Below, one piece after another: positions 8,439-17,326 of a DNA stretch of 57,672 nt; position 1 is the first letter of the stretch; the number at the start of each line of letters is the position of its first letter. The translations under genes were made by a program, and so were the position numbers. Source of the DNA: Clostridia bacterium (lineage in GTDB: Bacteria > Bacillota > Clostridia > Christensenellales > Aristaeellaceae); NCBI GenBank assembly GCA_017550035.1, contig JAFYLS010000032.1, positions 1-57,672 of the forward strand, given 5' to 3'. A model generated the notes under the pieces. The model made no database searches. It was not told the DNA's origin and saw only the letters and a list, made by a program, of their open reading frames with translations.

Positions 8439-9259
8439 AAACCGAGGAAAAGGATATGCAGCTTCTGAAGACGGAATTGGACAGAGAACTGGAAAAACTG
8501 CACCTTGACGGCAATGCAAAGCGGCAAATTCTACAAAAGATGAAACATAGACCGGCTGTACAGCCACGGTATGGAAAATGGGCGGCAGCAGTACTGTCAG
8601 CTGTTGCATTGCTGCTCTATGGTGTGACGCACCTGAGTCATGAAGATCTGACGGATGCGCCCAGAATGCTTGTGCAGCCGGAAATTACTCAGAAAGTTCA
8701 GGTGGATGAACGGGAAGCGTATCATGCCGTAGTTTACAGCTGTACGCTTCATGAAAATGGTACGCTCTGGCTGCGGTACGATGTAAACAGAGATGCAGAA
8801 AAAAGTGCACCCGTACAAGCGGACAGCATGTCGATGGCCTTTGGCTACAGTGAAACGGATGCATCTGTATTGCAGCGCGAACAGCAGGAAACCATCCGGC
8901 AATGGGTTCCCTTCAACGGAAAACGGAGGAGCGGACTCGACGCGGAAAAGGTGAAAAATGAGGAAAACACGGCTGAAGCTGTGTATATCAGAGGTTTTTC
9001 CATGCTGGATGAAGCGGACAAGGTTCTTGCGGTATGGCTGAACGATGGACACAGTCTGTTTGAAAACGGAGTAGTACTATCTTCTTTTACCAGCGATGAA
9101 GCGGGTGCGCAGATGATTAGGGACAGGATTGCGACGGGAGAAACCAGGGTTCGCTTGCAGTTTGAAGAGGTATGTGCCGGAAGTACGATATATACGCAGG
9201 AAGCCGATACTGCGGAAGAAACGGACGGCATCATCCGGACGGAAATCTATGTTGAATAA
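8435..9259 (+). CDS. Probable membrane anti-sigma factor (module 2)
   Basis: 274 residues from a TTG start at 8435 that overlaps the sigma stop, with GAAGGAGG upstream. A cytoplasmic helix of about 45 residues (LLKTELDRELEKL) leads to one membrane segment (AAAVLSAVALLLYGV, about residues 50-64) and an extracellular domain of about 210 residues. The architecture equals that of module 1, but the outer domains share little obvious sequence, so the two modules may sense different signals. The role is inferred from coupling and topology. Confidence 0.68.
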   Translation: MKTEEKDMQLLKTELDRELEKLHLDGNAKRQILQKMKHRPAVQPRYGKWAAAVLSAVALLLYGVTHLSHEDLTDAPRMLVQPEITQKVQVDEREAYHAVVYSCTLHENGTLWLRYDVNRDAEKSAPVQADSMSMAFGYSETDASVLQREQQETIRQWVPFNGKRRSGLDAEKVKNEENTAEAVYIRGFSMLDEADKVLAVWLNDGHSLFENGVVLSSFTSDEAGAQMIRDRIATGETRVRLQFEEVCAGSTIYTQEADTAEETDGIIRTEIYVE

Positions 9260-9274
9260 CCGGTATAAACAAAA

Positions 9275-9302
9275 AGAGCATCCTGATGGATGCTCTATTT
9301 TT
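9275..9302 (+). terminator. Intrinsic terminator of sigma module 2
   Basis: Perfect 9-bp stem AGAGCATCC/GGATGCTCT with TGAT loop, then ATTTTT. The hairpin overlaps the last bases of the convergent AraC gene. Confidence 0.88.
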
Positions 9303-10149
9303 CTGTGCGGAACATTTTGGACGGAGATTTGCCGAATTTGCGTTTGAAGCGTTTGGAGAAATAAAATACATCACAATAGCCCAGGTACGCAGCAATTTCG
9401 CTGATGTTCATGCCGGTGGAACGCATCAGCTCGCAGGCATAGTACAGTTTTTCGCTGTTGATGTACTCGGTCACTGTGGTATTGAGATGACGCTTGAACA
9501 GCCGTTCGGCATAGGAAGAAGAGATGCGGCAGTGCGTGCACAAATCAGACAGCGTGATGGGTTTGGTCAGATTCTTTTTGATGAAAACGATCATCTTATC
9601 CAGTGCCGGCGGATAGTTGTTGCTGCGGTTTTCAAATTCTGTTACTTCGCCGAGCAGCAGCATGATTTTGAGAAATTCCATATCCAGAATCAGACGTCCT
9701 GCCATGGTGCCGTGTGCATTGTGCTCGGTGCAGGAAATAATGCAGTTGTAGATTTTGTTATAGTCTTCCCGGGTGGCTATTTTCAGGGGGAAATACACCT
9801 TGTCATACACGGCAGGGGACAGCGTAAAGGTAAACTCTCTGCGCAGGTCCCGGGGGATGTTGGGGGTGCTGCAGGGAGAAATAAGCCCGGTGAAATGGAA
9901 AAAATAATACTCGCAGCAATCTGCGGTGTAACCAAGGTATGGCGTATTGGCAGGAATGATGAGGATGTCGCCTGCAGAAACGTGGTAATGCGCATCTGCC
10001 ACATCAAATTCGGCCTGCCCATCGATCACAAAAACCATCAGATTTCGGGCGATGGACCGTTTCTGCGTGCTTTCCCAGCCGTTTTTCTGCATCATGCGGC
10101 CAAACATGGTGCAGCTTACGCCGCGGCTGATATCCAGTGCGTAGAGCAT
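9295..10149 (-). CDS. AraC-family transcriptional regulator
   Basis: 284 residues. The N-terminal half is a cupin-like ligand-binding domain (DVADAHYHVSAGDILIIPAN). The C-terminal 100 residues carry two helix-turn-helix motifs typical of AraC/XylS proteins (ITLSDLCTHCRISSSYAERLF and NISEIAAYLGYCDVFYFSKR). The ATG follows AAGGAGG by 4 bases. It is transcribed away from the carbohydrate cluster starting at 10331, the classic arrangement for a local activator that responds to the sugar handled by the cluster. The inducer is unknown. Confidence 0.9.
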   Translation of the reverse strand: MLYALDISRGVSCTMFGRMMQKNGWESTQKRSIARNLMVFVIDGQAEFDVADAHYHVSAGDILIIPANTPYLGYTADCCEYYFFHFTGLISPCSTPNIPRDLRREFTFTLSPAVYDKVYFPLKIATREDYNKIYNCIISCTEHNAHGTMAGRLILDMEFLKIMLLLGEVTEFENRSNNYPPALDKMIVFIKKNLTKPITLSDLCTHCRISSSYAERLFKRHLNTTVTEYINSEKLYYACELMRSTGMNISEIAAYLGYCDVFYFSKRFKRKFGKSPSKMFRTEK

Positions 10150-10200
10150 GGTGCCTCCTTGCAGGAATATAGGTATTTGATGTCGAAAAAGAACAAAATT

Positions 10201-10229
10201 ATTGTATCGTTGCGAAAATGTTTTGTCAA
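10201..10229 (-). promoter_or_regulatory. SigA promoter of the AraC gene
   Basis: Read on the minus strand: TTGACA, a 17-base spacer, TACAAT. This is a near-perfect promoter about 50 bases upstream of the AraC start. Confidence 0.8.
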
Positions 10230-10247
10230 TGTGAATAAGTCAAAATA

Positions 10248-10262
10248 GCACAAAAATTGTGC
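10248..10262. promoter_or_regulatory. Perfect palindrome between AraC gene and glycosidase gene
   Basis: GCACAA-AAA-TTGTGC, a perfect 6-3-6 inverted repeat just upstream of the AraC -35 and about 70 bases before the glycosidase start. It could be an operator of the divergent region, although AraC proteins usually prefer direct repeats. The regulator is unknown. Confidence 0.45.
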
Positions 10263-10330
10263 CGTTTCATTCATGGCAGCACAGCGGTGTATAGCGTATA
10301 TTATAGAGAGGAAAGGGGATGTAAAGATAC

Positions 10331-12274
10331 GTGAAAGAAATGACCATTCGATACAGCAATGGATTTGTTCCCGGCGGAGAGGGTTTTGCCCCTGTCATGA
10401 AAGAAAACGGCGATTTCTGGCGCTTGCATCTGGATTCCTGCGTTTGGGGCGGGAATCGCGAGATTGGCGTCTATTCTCATATGCAGAAAGCTCCCGAGAT
10501 GATTTGCGAGGGCAATCTGATCAAGTGCGTATATAACGGCATTGTGGACGAAGAGGGCAATGAACATGAGATCGTTCTTACCCTGACGGCTGAAACGAAG
10601 AACGGCGCCGTTCACTATGCTGCCAATATGGAAAACAATTCCGGGGTACGCATCAACGAACTGCAGTTCCCTCTGTTCCAGGTGGAAAAACTGGGAGGAG
10701 AACTGGAAGATGACGTGCTGGTCATGTCCCGCGGTTTGGGCCAGAAGGTGAAGAACCCCCATGCCGATACCATGAGCAAGCACACCGAATATATGGCTGC
10801 CGATTATGACGGCGTGCTGCGCATGATTGAATATCCCGGTGAAATTACCATGCCCTGGCTGGGTTTTGAAACGGGTGATCATTATTTCTACATCGGCGCT
10901 CATTTTAGGGAATGGCGCAAGTTCTGCCTGATTACCGGCTGCGAACCTCGCAACAGTCAGAATAAGTACTTCCTGGTGGGCGTGGCGACTTATCCGGTGG
11001 TTGAACCCGGCGAAACGGTGTGCTATGAAGGCTTTACTACTGCGTTGTTTGAAAAGGACTGGCGCAAGGGTGTGGATTACTACCGTTCCTGGGCGGAAAG
11101 CAGCTGGCTCAAGCCTCTGGAAAAGAAGGATTCCATCAAACACCTCATGGGCTGGCAGCGCATCATCATGAAGCATCAGTATGGCCAGATCTACCATAAG
11201 TATGAAGATCTGCCCCGGCTGTATCAGGAAGGCGCCAAATACGGCATCAACATGATTTTGCTTTTCGCCTGGTGGGAAGAAGGCATGGACGCCGGCTATC
11301 CCAACTACCGTCCTGATGAACGCATGGGCGGCGCCGAAAAACTGACGAAGGCCATTCAAGAAATCAATGATATGGGCGGCCGCGTGATTCTGTATGCCAA
11401 CGGACATCTGATCGATCTGGCTACGGATTATTACAAGACTGAAGGCTTCAAGTACACCATGAAGGGCATCGACGGTAGCGAATATCAGGATTTCTACAAG
11501 TTCTCCAACAGCGGTACCTTGCTTAAATTTGGCCACAAGGCTTTTGCCATGGGCTGTTTTGGCACCGAAGAATGGCCTGCTAAGGTGAAGGAAATTGAAA
11601 AGCGCCATCTGGAACTGGGCTCCAACGGCACTTTCTTTGATCAGCTGGGCTGCGCCTTCCATCTGTGCTTTGACAAGACCCATTCCCACGGCAACCGCAT
11701 TGACCTGGATCCCGAACTGCGCTGGCAGGTGATCATGGAAATGCGGGATATGCTTAAGGGCGATCAGTGGTTCGGTACTGAATGGCCTTCCGACCGCATC
11801 AGCCCCATGATTGACTTTACCCACGGATGCGGCTTCGCCATGCAGTATACCGAGGATTCCTACCCCCATATTTTCCGCTATGCCTTCCCTGAAGTAACGG
11901 TGACCAACCGCTTCCTGCATGATGAACAGCAGGACTGGGAAAAGCACATGAATTACGCCTTCGTGCACGGGCTTATCTATGACGTGGCGCTCTATCGCTG
12001 CCGTGCAAAGTCCATCGAGGTTTGCCCCAGTCTGGCAGCTTATATGAAGCAGCACATCGACCTGCGCAAGGAATACCTGCCTTTCTTCACCGAAGGGAAG
12101 TACGATATTCCCAAACATCCCCTGCCCGCAAAGGTATGGGGAGCCGCCTACACCTGGAATGGCAAAACCATCCAGACCGTGTGGAACGATTCTTGCGAAG
12201 ATTATGTGCTGCCCGAAGGCGAAGACAAGGGCGCTGTGGTGAAGCCCGGCGAAGTGAAAGTGCTGAAGGTGTAA
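10331..12274 (+). CDS. DUF6259-like glycoside hydrolase
   Basis: 647 residues without a signal peptide, so probably cytosolic. The GTG at 10331 (12 bases after GGGG) is the chosen start; ATG 10340 is possible. An N-terminal beta-sandwich-like part (to about residue 250) precedes a TIM-barrel-like part with GINMILLFAWWEEGMD and GRVILYANGHLID, and acidic residues in NGTFFDQLGC and FGTEWPSD that may be catalytic. It looks like the DUF6259 branch of the alpha-galactosidase-like clan, but the substrate is unknown. It heads a cluster with an aldose epimerase 1 base downstream. No SigA -35 is evident, consistent with activation by the divergent AraC protein. Confidence 0.7.
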   Translation: MKEMTIRYSNGFVPGGEGFAPVMKENGDFWRLHLDSCVWGGNREIGVYSHMQKAPEMICEGNLIKCVYNGIVDEEGNEHEIVLTLTAETKNGAVHYAANMENNSGVRINELQFPLFQVEKLGGELEDDVLVMSRGLGQKVKNPHADTMSKHTEYMAADYDGVLRMIEYPGEITMPWLGFETGDHYFYIGAHFREWRKFCLITGCEPRNSQNKYFLVGVATYPVVEPGETVCYEGFTTALFEKDWRKGVDYYRSWAESSWLKPLEKKDSIKHLMGWQRIIMKHQYGQIYHKYEDLPRLYQEGAKYGINMILLFAWWEEGMDAGYPNYRPDERMGGAEKLTKAIQEINDMGGRVILYANGHLIDLATDYYKTEGFKYTMKGIDGSEYQDFYKFSNSGTLLKFGHKAFAMGCFGTEEWPAKVKEIEKRHLELGSNGTFFDQLGCAFHLCFDKTHSHGNRIDLDPELRWQVIMEMRDMLKGDQWFGTEWPSDRISPMIDFTHGCGFAMQYTEDSYPHIFRYAFPEVTVTNRFLHDEQQDWEKHMNYAFVHGLIYDVALYRCRAKSIEVCPSLAAYMKQHIDLRKEYLPFFTEGKYDIPKHPLPAKVWGAAYTWNGKTIQTVWNDSCEDYVLPEGEDKGAVVKPGEVKVLKV

Positions 12275-12275
12275 T

Positions 12276-13136
12276 ATGGGCGGGTTTGAAAGCGCTGTTG
12301 CGCTGAAATGCGGCCGATGGACCGCTGTAGTTGTGCCGCATTTCGGCATGAATATGGTTTCGCTGCGCTGTGATGGTCAGGCTGTTTTGCGGGAAGCGGG
12401 AGAAATGCCTGTGCTGGAGGAAACGCCGTTCCTCTATGGCATTCCGCTTTTGTTCCCTGCCAACCGCACAGCGGGCGGACAGTTCAGCTTTGAAGGGAAA
12501 ACCTATCATCTGCCAGTCAATGAGATGGCGTTTCAGAACCATCTGCACGGGCTGATGTACAATGCTCCGTTTGCGGTAACGGATGTGTCGGAGCATGAAG
12601 TGGCAGCGGTATACGAAAATAGGGGAGAGCGCTATCCTTTCCTGTTCCGGATGTGTATTACCGATACACTGACGGAAGACGGCATGATGCGTACATTGAC
12701 CCTGACCAATACGGGCGATTGCGTCATGCCTTACACCATGGCCTTCCATACCGCTTTTGCTGAACCGGATGTGTTCAGCGCTGAGATTGGTTCGCGCCAT
12801 GAACGCAGCGCCACTTTCGTACCTACCGGCAATACGGCAGAAATGACAGAAACGGAAATGTGCTATCGGACAGGCATTTGTCCCAAAGGGATTGCTATTT
12901 CCGGGTATTACAATGCGGCTGGCACCGGCGCACTGCTGGATGATACGGTGTTTGAAATGTCGCTAAACTTTGACCAGCGCGTGCTGTTCAATGGCGGAGG
13001 CAATCAGGGGTTTCTGTGCATTGAACCGCAGGCTGGCATGGTAAACGGACTGAATATGCCGGACGGACACAAAGTCCTTTTGCCCGGTGAAAAGGAAACC
13101 TATACCATCTCCATTCGAAAGGCGGGATTGAAATGA
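12276..13136 (+). CDS. Aldose 1-epimerase family protein
   Basis: 286 residues with the galactose mutarotase beta-sandwich pattern: IPLLFPANRTAGG, then NHLHGLMYN with the catalytic-type His, and a late Glu in LCIEPQAGMVNG. Members interconvert alpha and beta anomers of aldoses. It starts one base after the stop of the glycosidase gene, so it probably acts on the sugar released by that enzyme. It overlaps the following gene by 4 bases (ATGA). Confidence 0.85.
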   Translation: MGGFESAVALKCGRWTAVVVPHFGMNMVSLRCDGQAVLREAGEMPVLEETPFLYGIPLLFPANRTAGGQFSFEGKTYHLPVNEMAFQNHLHGLMYNAPFAVTDVSEHEVAAVYENRGERYPFLFRMCITDTLTEDGMMRTLTLTNTGDCVMPYTMAFHTAFAEPDVFSAEIGSRHERSATFVPTGNTAEMTETEMCYRTGICPKGIAISGYYNAAGTGALLDDTVFEMSLNFDQRVLFNGGGNQGFLCIEPQAGMVNGLNMPDGHKVLLPGEKETYTISIRKAGLK

Positions 13137-13807
13137 AAGTGACCTGGCTTACCCAGGCGGGACTGCTCATCGAAACCAACGGTCTTCAGGTGATGATTGA
13201 CCCTTACCTTTCTGATTCGGTGGGGAAGATCGAAGGCAAACACCGCCGTATTCCGGTGGTAGAACGCCTTTTTGATCTCTGTCCGGATGTAATGGTGTTT
13301 ACCCATGACCATCTGGACCACTACGACCCCGAAACGGCGCCTCGTTTTCTGGATAAGAAGGAAAAAGGAATGGTGGTGCTGTCTCCCAATTCCTGCTGGC
13401 AGAAGGCGAGAAGCCATGGCGCACCCCATAACTATGTGCGCTTTGAAGCGGGCGTGGAATGGACGGAAAAGGGCGTTCGTTTCATCTCTGTCCCTGCAGA
13501 GCACAGTGAGCCCTGTGCTATTGGCGTGGTGATTGAAGCGGAAGGCAAGCGTCTCTATGTGACGGGCGACACGCTCTATTCCTCCTATGTGCTGGGGGCT
13601 GTGCCTTGTGATATTGATTATATATTCCTGCCGGTAAACGGTGCGGGCAATAACATGAATATGTGTGATGCCGCACGGTTTGCAGCTGATGCGGAAGCCA
13701 AATACGCCGTTCCTCTGCACTATGGGCTGTTTGATGATCTGAATCCTGAGGGATTCCTGTTTGAAAATAAAATCATTCTTACCCCTTACGAAGCGTTTGA
13801 GATCTGA
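13133..13807 (+). CDS. MBL-fold hydrolase, UlaG-like
   Basis: 224 residues. The metal motif THDHLDHYD is followed by further ligands in PAEHSEP, VTGDTLYSS and PLHYGLFDDL. The form is that of the UlaG-like metallo-beta-lactamase branch, whose named member opens the lactone of L-ascorbate-6-phosphate. Its place between an epimerase and a dehydrogenase suggests it hydrolyses a sugar lactone here, which is inference. The start overlaps the epimerase stop (ATGA). Confidence 0.78.
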   Translation: MKVTWLTQAGLLIETNGLQVMIDPYLSDSVGKIEGKHRRIPVVERLFDLCPDVMVFTHDHLDHYDPETAPRFLDKKEKGMVVLSPNSCWQKARSHGAPHNYVRFEAGVEWTEKGVRFISVPAEHSEPCAIGVVIEAEGKRLYVTGDTLYSSYVLGAVPCDIDYIFLPVNGAGNNMNMCDAARFAADAEAKYAVPLHYGLFDDLNPEGFLFENKIILTPYEAFEI

Positions 13808-13856
13808 AAGAAAGGGAAAGTGAATTAGCTTTCCCCATGCATAAGGAGAAATGATT

Positions 13857-14654
13857 GTGAAGAAAGCAGTATTTGTCACCGGCGCTGCTGCCGGTACCGG
13901 TTATTGCATTGCCGAAACCTTTGCCAAGAACGGTTACAACGTTGTTATTACCAGCCGAAAGAATGAGAATTCCGAAGTTGCTGCTGCGCAGATTGCCAAA
14001 GATCATGGTGTGGAAGCCTGGGGCTATGAACTGGATATTCGTAACGAACAGCGCGTAAAGGATATCTTTGCCGATCTGGATGAAAAGGGCGTGTTTGTGG
14101 AAACGGTTGTGCTGAATGCCGCCAATCTGGGCTTTGGCAACGATCCTGCCAAAGGTATGGATTTCTGGACTGTGCCTGTGGAGGAATTCCAGGAAGTGTT
14201 TGAAACCAATCTGGTCTGGAACTTCATGATCGTCCGTCAGGCTGCTATGCGTATGAAGGAACAGCACAAGGGCGCCGTGGTGTTCATTTCTTCCAACACT
14301 GCTCATGCTGCCATTCCCAACCGCAGCGCTTACTGTGCTTCCAAGGGCGGCATCAATGCCATGACCAAGGCTTTTGCTGTGGATCTGGGTCCCTTTGGGA
14401 TCCGCGTGAACGTTGTGCTGCCCGGCACCATCAAGACCGAACGCTGGCGCAAAATGGGCGCATCCGCTATCGGCGGTCAGATGACGCCCCTTGGCGATAT
14501 TTCCGATTTTGAAGATGTGGCCAACGCTGCTTATTATCTGGGCAGCGACCTGAGCAAGAATGTGACCGGCACGGAAATTGTGGTGGATGGCGGCATGACC
14601 AGCCAGCTTTATCCCCGCCTGCTGGATCAGCTGATTAAAGAAAAGAACCAGTAA
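13857..14654 (+). CDS. Short-chain dehydrogenase/reductase
   Basis: 265 residues from GTG 13857, which lies 8 bases after AAGGAG; the ATG at 13851 is only 2 bases from the site. The Rossmann motif is TGAAAGTGYC, the active site has Ser in VFISSNTAH and YCASKGG (Tyr-x3-Lys), and the end has GTEIVVDGGM. It is a classical NAD(P)-dependent SDR of usual length. As last gene of the cluster it may oxidise a sugar or sugar acid. Confidence 0.88.
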   Translation: MKKAVFVTGAAAGTGYCIAETFAKNGYNVVITSRKNENSEVAAAQIAKDHGVEAWGYELDIRNEQRVKDIFADLDEKGVFVETVVLNAANLGFGNDPAKGMDFWTVPVEEFQEVFETNLVWNFMIVRQAAMRMKEQHKGAVVFISSNTAHAAIPNRSAYCASKGGINAMTKAFAVDLGPFGIRVNVVLPGTIKTERWRKMGASAIGGQMTPLGDISDFEDVANAAYYLGSDLSKNVTGTEIVVDGGMTSQLYPRLLDQLIKEKNQ

Positions 14655-14663
14655 CTCCAATTG

Positions 14664-14692
14664 AAAACGCCTCCTGTTGGGAGGCGTTTTTA
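14664..14692. terminator. Bidirectional intrinsic terminator
   Basis: Stem AAAACGCCTCC with GGAGGCGTTTT around TGTTG, between convergent genes. Confidence 0.88.
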
Positions 14693-14696
14693 TGTA

Positions 14697-15047
14697 TCAT
14701 CCGCGGTAGTTGCGCTGGTATCTCTCGATGAAGTCGATCACCTTGTCCAGAAAGGCGCTTTCACCGAAGGTGTTGACTTTGAAAAACACTGCCTGGCTGC
14801 CGCCGGAGGTAATGGCGGTGACGTACAGGTCATTGCCGCGTCCTACCACTGTGATGTTCAGACTGACGCGGTTTCCGCCTATATAGCTGTAACGCTCGTA
14901 TACACGCACGGCACATTGAACGTCACTCAGGATGATATCGCTCCCGTCTTCCAGACTGGCAGAAATGCTGCCGCTCAAAATTTCGTTGTTAAGTGCGTTC
15001 AGAAAACCGTTGAAATCGCCGCGCAGGCGATATTCGCATTTTGCCAT
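14697..15047 (-). CDS. Small conserved protein, DUF6054-like
   Basis: 116 residues with no signal or membrane segment. The alternating hydrophobic pattern (CAVRVYERYSYIGGNRVSL, AITSGGSQAVFFKINTFGE-like stretch) resembles a small clostridial family that I recall as DUF6054; its function is not known. It lies downstream of the band-7 gene but a terminator separates them, and it has no clear promoter of its own. Confidence 0.6.
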   Translation of the reverse strand: MAKCEYRLRGDFNGFLNALNNEILSGSISASLEDGSDIILSDVQCAVRVYERYSYIGGNRVSLNITVVGRGNDLYVTAITSGGSQAVFFKVNTFGESAFLDKVIDFIERYQRNYRG

Positions 15048-15073
15048 TTCTCTTACCCTTCTTTCAATAAAAA

Positions 15074-15103
15074 ACGGACGGCTTTTTTGCCGTCCGTATG
15101 TTT
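15074..15103 (-). terminator. Intrinsic terminator of the band-7 gene
   Basis: Read on the minus strand: ACGGACGGC, loop AAAAAA, GCCGTCCGT, then a T-run at lower coordinates. Confidence 0.82.
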
Positions 15104-15106
15104 TGA

Positions 15107-16042
15107 TTATTCAGCGTCGGTATTATCTTCCGCGTTCAGGTCAATGATGGGAAGCGCTTCTGCGGCGCCGCCGGATACGTAGGTGGGCAGTTCGCCGTTC
15201 CACTGCTGAATTTCGTTAAACTGAATCAGTTCTTCGGTCAGGGATTCAGCAATCAGCTTGTTGGCAGCGGCTTCGGCTTCGCTCTTTACTTCGATAGCGT
15301 AAGCTGCGGCATCTGCATCAATCTTGGCCACGGCGGCTTCGGCTTCAGCCTGAATACGCTGACGTTCGGCCTGCTGCTGGGTTTCCATGGTTTTCTGTTC
15401 CTGTTCGATTTCGGCCTGCAGTTTCTTCTGGGCGGCAACCTGCTTGGCTTCAACCGCATCGGTGAAAGCGTCGGTAAAGTCGATGTTTTCAATGGACACG
15501 CTGATGATGTTGATACCGTAGCTCTGCATTTCGAAACTCAGGGATTCCTGAATCTGAGTGGAAAGCACTTCGCGGGAGGATACCAGGTTTTCAGCGGTGT
15601 ACTTGGAGAACACGGCCTTGGTGTTTTCCATCATACGGGGGTTCACGAGTTTGTTGAAATAGTCGGTGCCAACTTCCTTGAACAGCGTCATGGCAGTGGA
15701 CTTGTTGATGGCATAGTTGATGGAACCGGAGATTTCAACCTGCTGGATATCGCTGGAGAAAGCCTGAGTGTTGAACACGGTCTTCTGTTCGCGGTTATCC
15801 ATGGTGATGATCTTCTGGAAGGGGCTCTTGAAGTGGAAGCCGGCTTCCAGCGTGCGGTCTTCAACTTTACCGAAGGTGGTGACGATGCCGGTGTAACCGG
15901 TGTTTACCTGTACGGTGCAGGTGCTGATAACCAGTACGGCAATCACGACGATCAGGGCGGCGATAACAATCAGTTTGGTGTTGGATTTCCTGGAGGGTTT
16001 GCGGGACGTTTCATGAATGGGTTTGGGGTTATAGTATTCCAT
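15107..16042 (-). CDS. SPFH/band-7 (prohibitin-like) membrane protein
   Basis: 311 residues from the ATG at 16042 (MEYYNPKP), which has AAGGAG about 9 bases upstream; longer frames lack a site. One membrane helix (about residues 24-43, IVIAALIVVIAVLVIS) precedes the band-7 domain (about 45-190). A long charged coiled coil (about 190-265, rich in KLQAEIEQEQ and AEAEAA) and an acidic tail follow. Such proteins form large oligomers that organise membrane microdomains or control proteases. It lies 254 bases downstream of another SPFH gene on the same strand. Confidence 0.85.
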   Translation of the reverse strand: MEYYNPKPIHETSRKPSRKSNTKLIVIAALIVVIAVLVISTCTVQVNTGYTGIVTTFGKVEDRTLEAGFHFKSPFQKIITMDNREQKTVFNTQAFSSDIQQVEISGSINYAINKSTAMTLFKEVGTDYFNKLVNPRMMENTKAVFSKYTAENLVSSREVLSTQIQESLSFEMQSYGINIISVSIENIDFTDAFTDAVEAKQVAAQKKLQAEIEQEQKTMETQQQAERQRIQAEAEAAVAKIDADAAAYAIEVKSEAEAAANKLIAESLTEELIQFNEIQQWNGELPTYVSGGAAEALPIIDLNAEDNTDAE

Positions 16043-16251
16043 AATTTTTTCTCCTTCCGTGCATCTTTGGCACGATGTCAGTATAGCAAACCGGTAGAAA
16101 ACAGGAAAGGGAAAGAAGGATAAAAACATCGTTTATATGCTTCAACTGTCGTTCCTGCGTTCTGTAAACAGTATAACGGAAATGCTGCCAAAAGAAAAGT
16201 GTGTAAATGCGGTAATATCATGGCAGTTCAATGAATGAACGGGAAAATGAG

Positions 16252-16279
16252 AACGCCGCCCATAGATACAGGCGGCGTT
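16252..16279 (-). terminator. Probable terminator of the YdjI-like gene
   Basis: Perfect 9-bp stem AACGCCGCC/GGCGGCGTT with a 10-base loop, directly after the stop of the SPFH/zinc-ribbon gene. The T-run is weak on the minus strand. Confidence 0.55.
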
Positions 16280-16296
16280 TGCGTTTTCTGTAAGGA

Positions 16297-17289
16297 TCAG
16301 CCCTGCTTGGCTCCACATTCACTGCAGAATTTGGCAGCTTTGGGAATGCGGGCACCGCATTCCATGCAGAACTTGGTGTCGCCTGCGGGGACTGCTGCTT
16401 GCTGAGGAGCGGCCTGCTGCACGGGCTGCTGCATTTGCTGAGCGCTGAACTGCATGGCCTGGGACATCATGGCGGCAGCTCCGAAACCGGCGCTCATGCC
16501 GGCAGCGCCGTTTTGATTGTTGGCAGCTTCGCGCATGGCTTCTGCAGCCTGATACTGGGTGAACTTGTTCAAATCGCCCAGCACACCCATGGAGGTGCGC
16601 TTGTCCATGGCCTTTTCCACATCTTCGGGAAGGGAGATGTTTTCGATGATAAAGTCATTGAGTTTGAGGCCCAGTGGCATCAGACGCTCGGTGAGCACGT
16701 TGCGGGCATACTGGCCCAGTTCATCATAATTGGCGGCCAGATCCAGTGCGGGAATCTTGCTCTGGGCAATGGCATCGGAGAGGCCGGAAACCAGCATACG
16801 CTTGATATGGCCGGTGACGCCTTCCGTGGTCATCAGCTGGGTGGTGCCGAACACTTCCTTGAGGAAGGTGACAGGCTCGCTGACGGAGAAGGCGTAGATG
16901 CCGAAGGCGCGCAGGCGGATCATGCCGAATTCGGCGTCACGCATCATGACGGGATTGCTGGTGCCCCACTTCTGGTTGAGGAACTGCTTGGTGTTGATGA
17001 AGTACACTTCTGCCTTGAAGGGGGAATTGAAGCCGTACTTCCAGCTCTTCAGCGTGGTGAGAATGGGCATGTTCTGAGTGGAAAGCTCGTAGCGGCCAGG
17101 CATGAATACGTCAGCCAACTGGCCTTCGTTCACCAAAATGGCGACCTGGCTTTCGCGTACAGTAAGCTGGGCGCCCATCTTGATTTCGTTGCCGTCGCGT
17201 TCAAAGCGGTGCACCATGATATCATCGCTGGGAGAAGTCCATTCGATCACATCAATGAACTGGCCGGCCAATTTGGAAAAGAAACCCAT
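16297..17289 (-). CDS. SPFH-domain protein with C-terminal zinc ribbon (YdjI-like)
   Basis: 330 residues. An SPFH domain (about residues 20-215) is followed by a Met/Ala/Gln-rich linker (MSQAMQFSAQQMQQPV). The C-terminal zinc ribbon has two CxxC pairs (FCMECGARIP and FCSECGAKQG). The order matches Bacillus YdjI, a cytosolic membrane-associated protein linked to PspA and envelope stress; transfer of that role is inference. Unlike the neighbouring band-7 protein it has no membrane helix. It starts 37 bases after the pseudo-receiver gene with an AAGGAGG site, so the two form an operon. Confidence 0.85.
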   Translation of the reverse strand: MGFFSKLAGQFIDVIEWTSPSDDIMVHRFERDGNEIKMGAQLTVRESQVAILVNEGQLADVFMPGRYELSTQNMPILTTLKSWKYGFNSPFKAEVYFINTKQFLNQKWGTSNPVMMRDAEFGMIRLRAFGIYAFSVSEPVTFLKEVFGTTQLMTTEGVTGHIKRMLVSGLSDAIAQSKIPALDLAANYDELGQYARNVLTERLMPLGLKLNDFIIENISLPEDVEKAMDKRTSMGVLGDLNKFTQYQAAEAMREAANNQNGAAGMSAGFGAAAMMSQAMQFSAQQMQQPVQQAAPQQAAVPAGDTKFCMECGARIPKAAKFCSECGAKQG

Positions 17290-17326
17290 ATGAGAACCTC
17301 CTTTTATACATTGTATTTGGGATATA

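Noticed and set aside
10301-12349. Open frame of 682 codons on the minus strand
   Set aside because: Antisense to the glycosidase gene; the plus-strand frame has family motifs, while this one has none.
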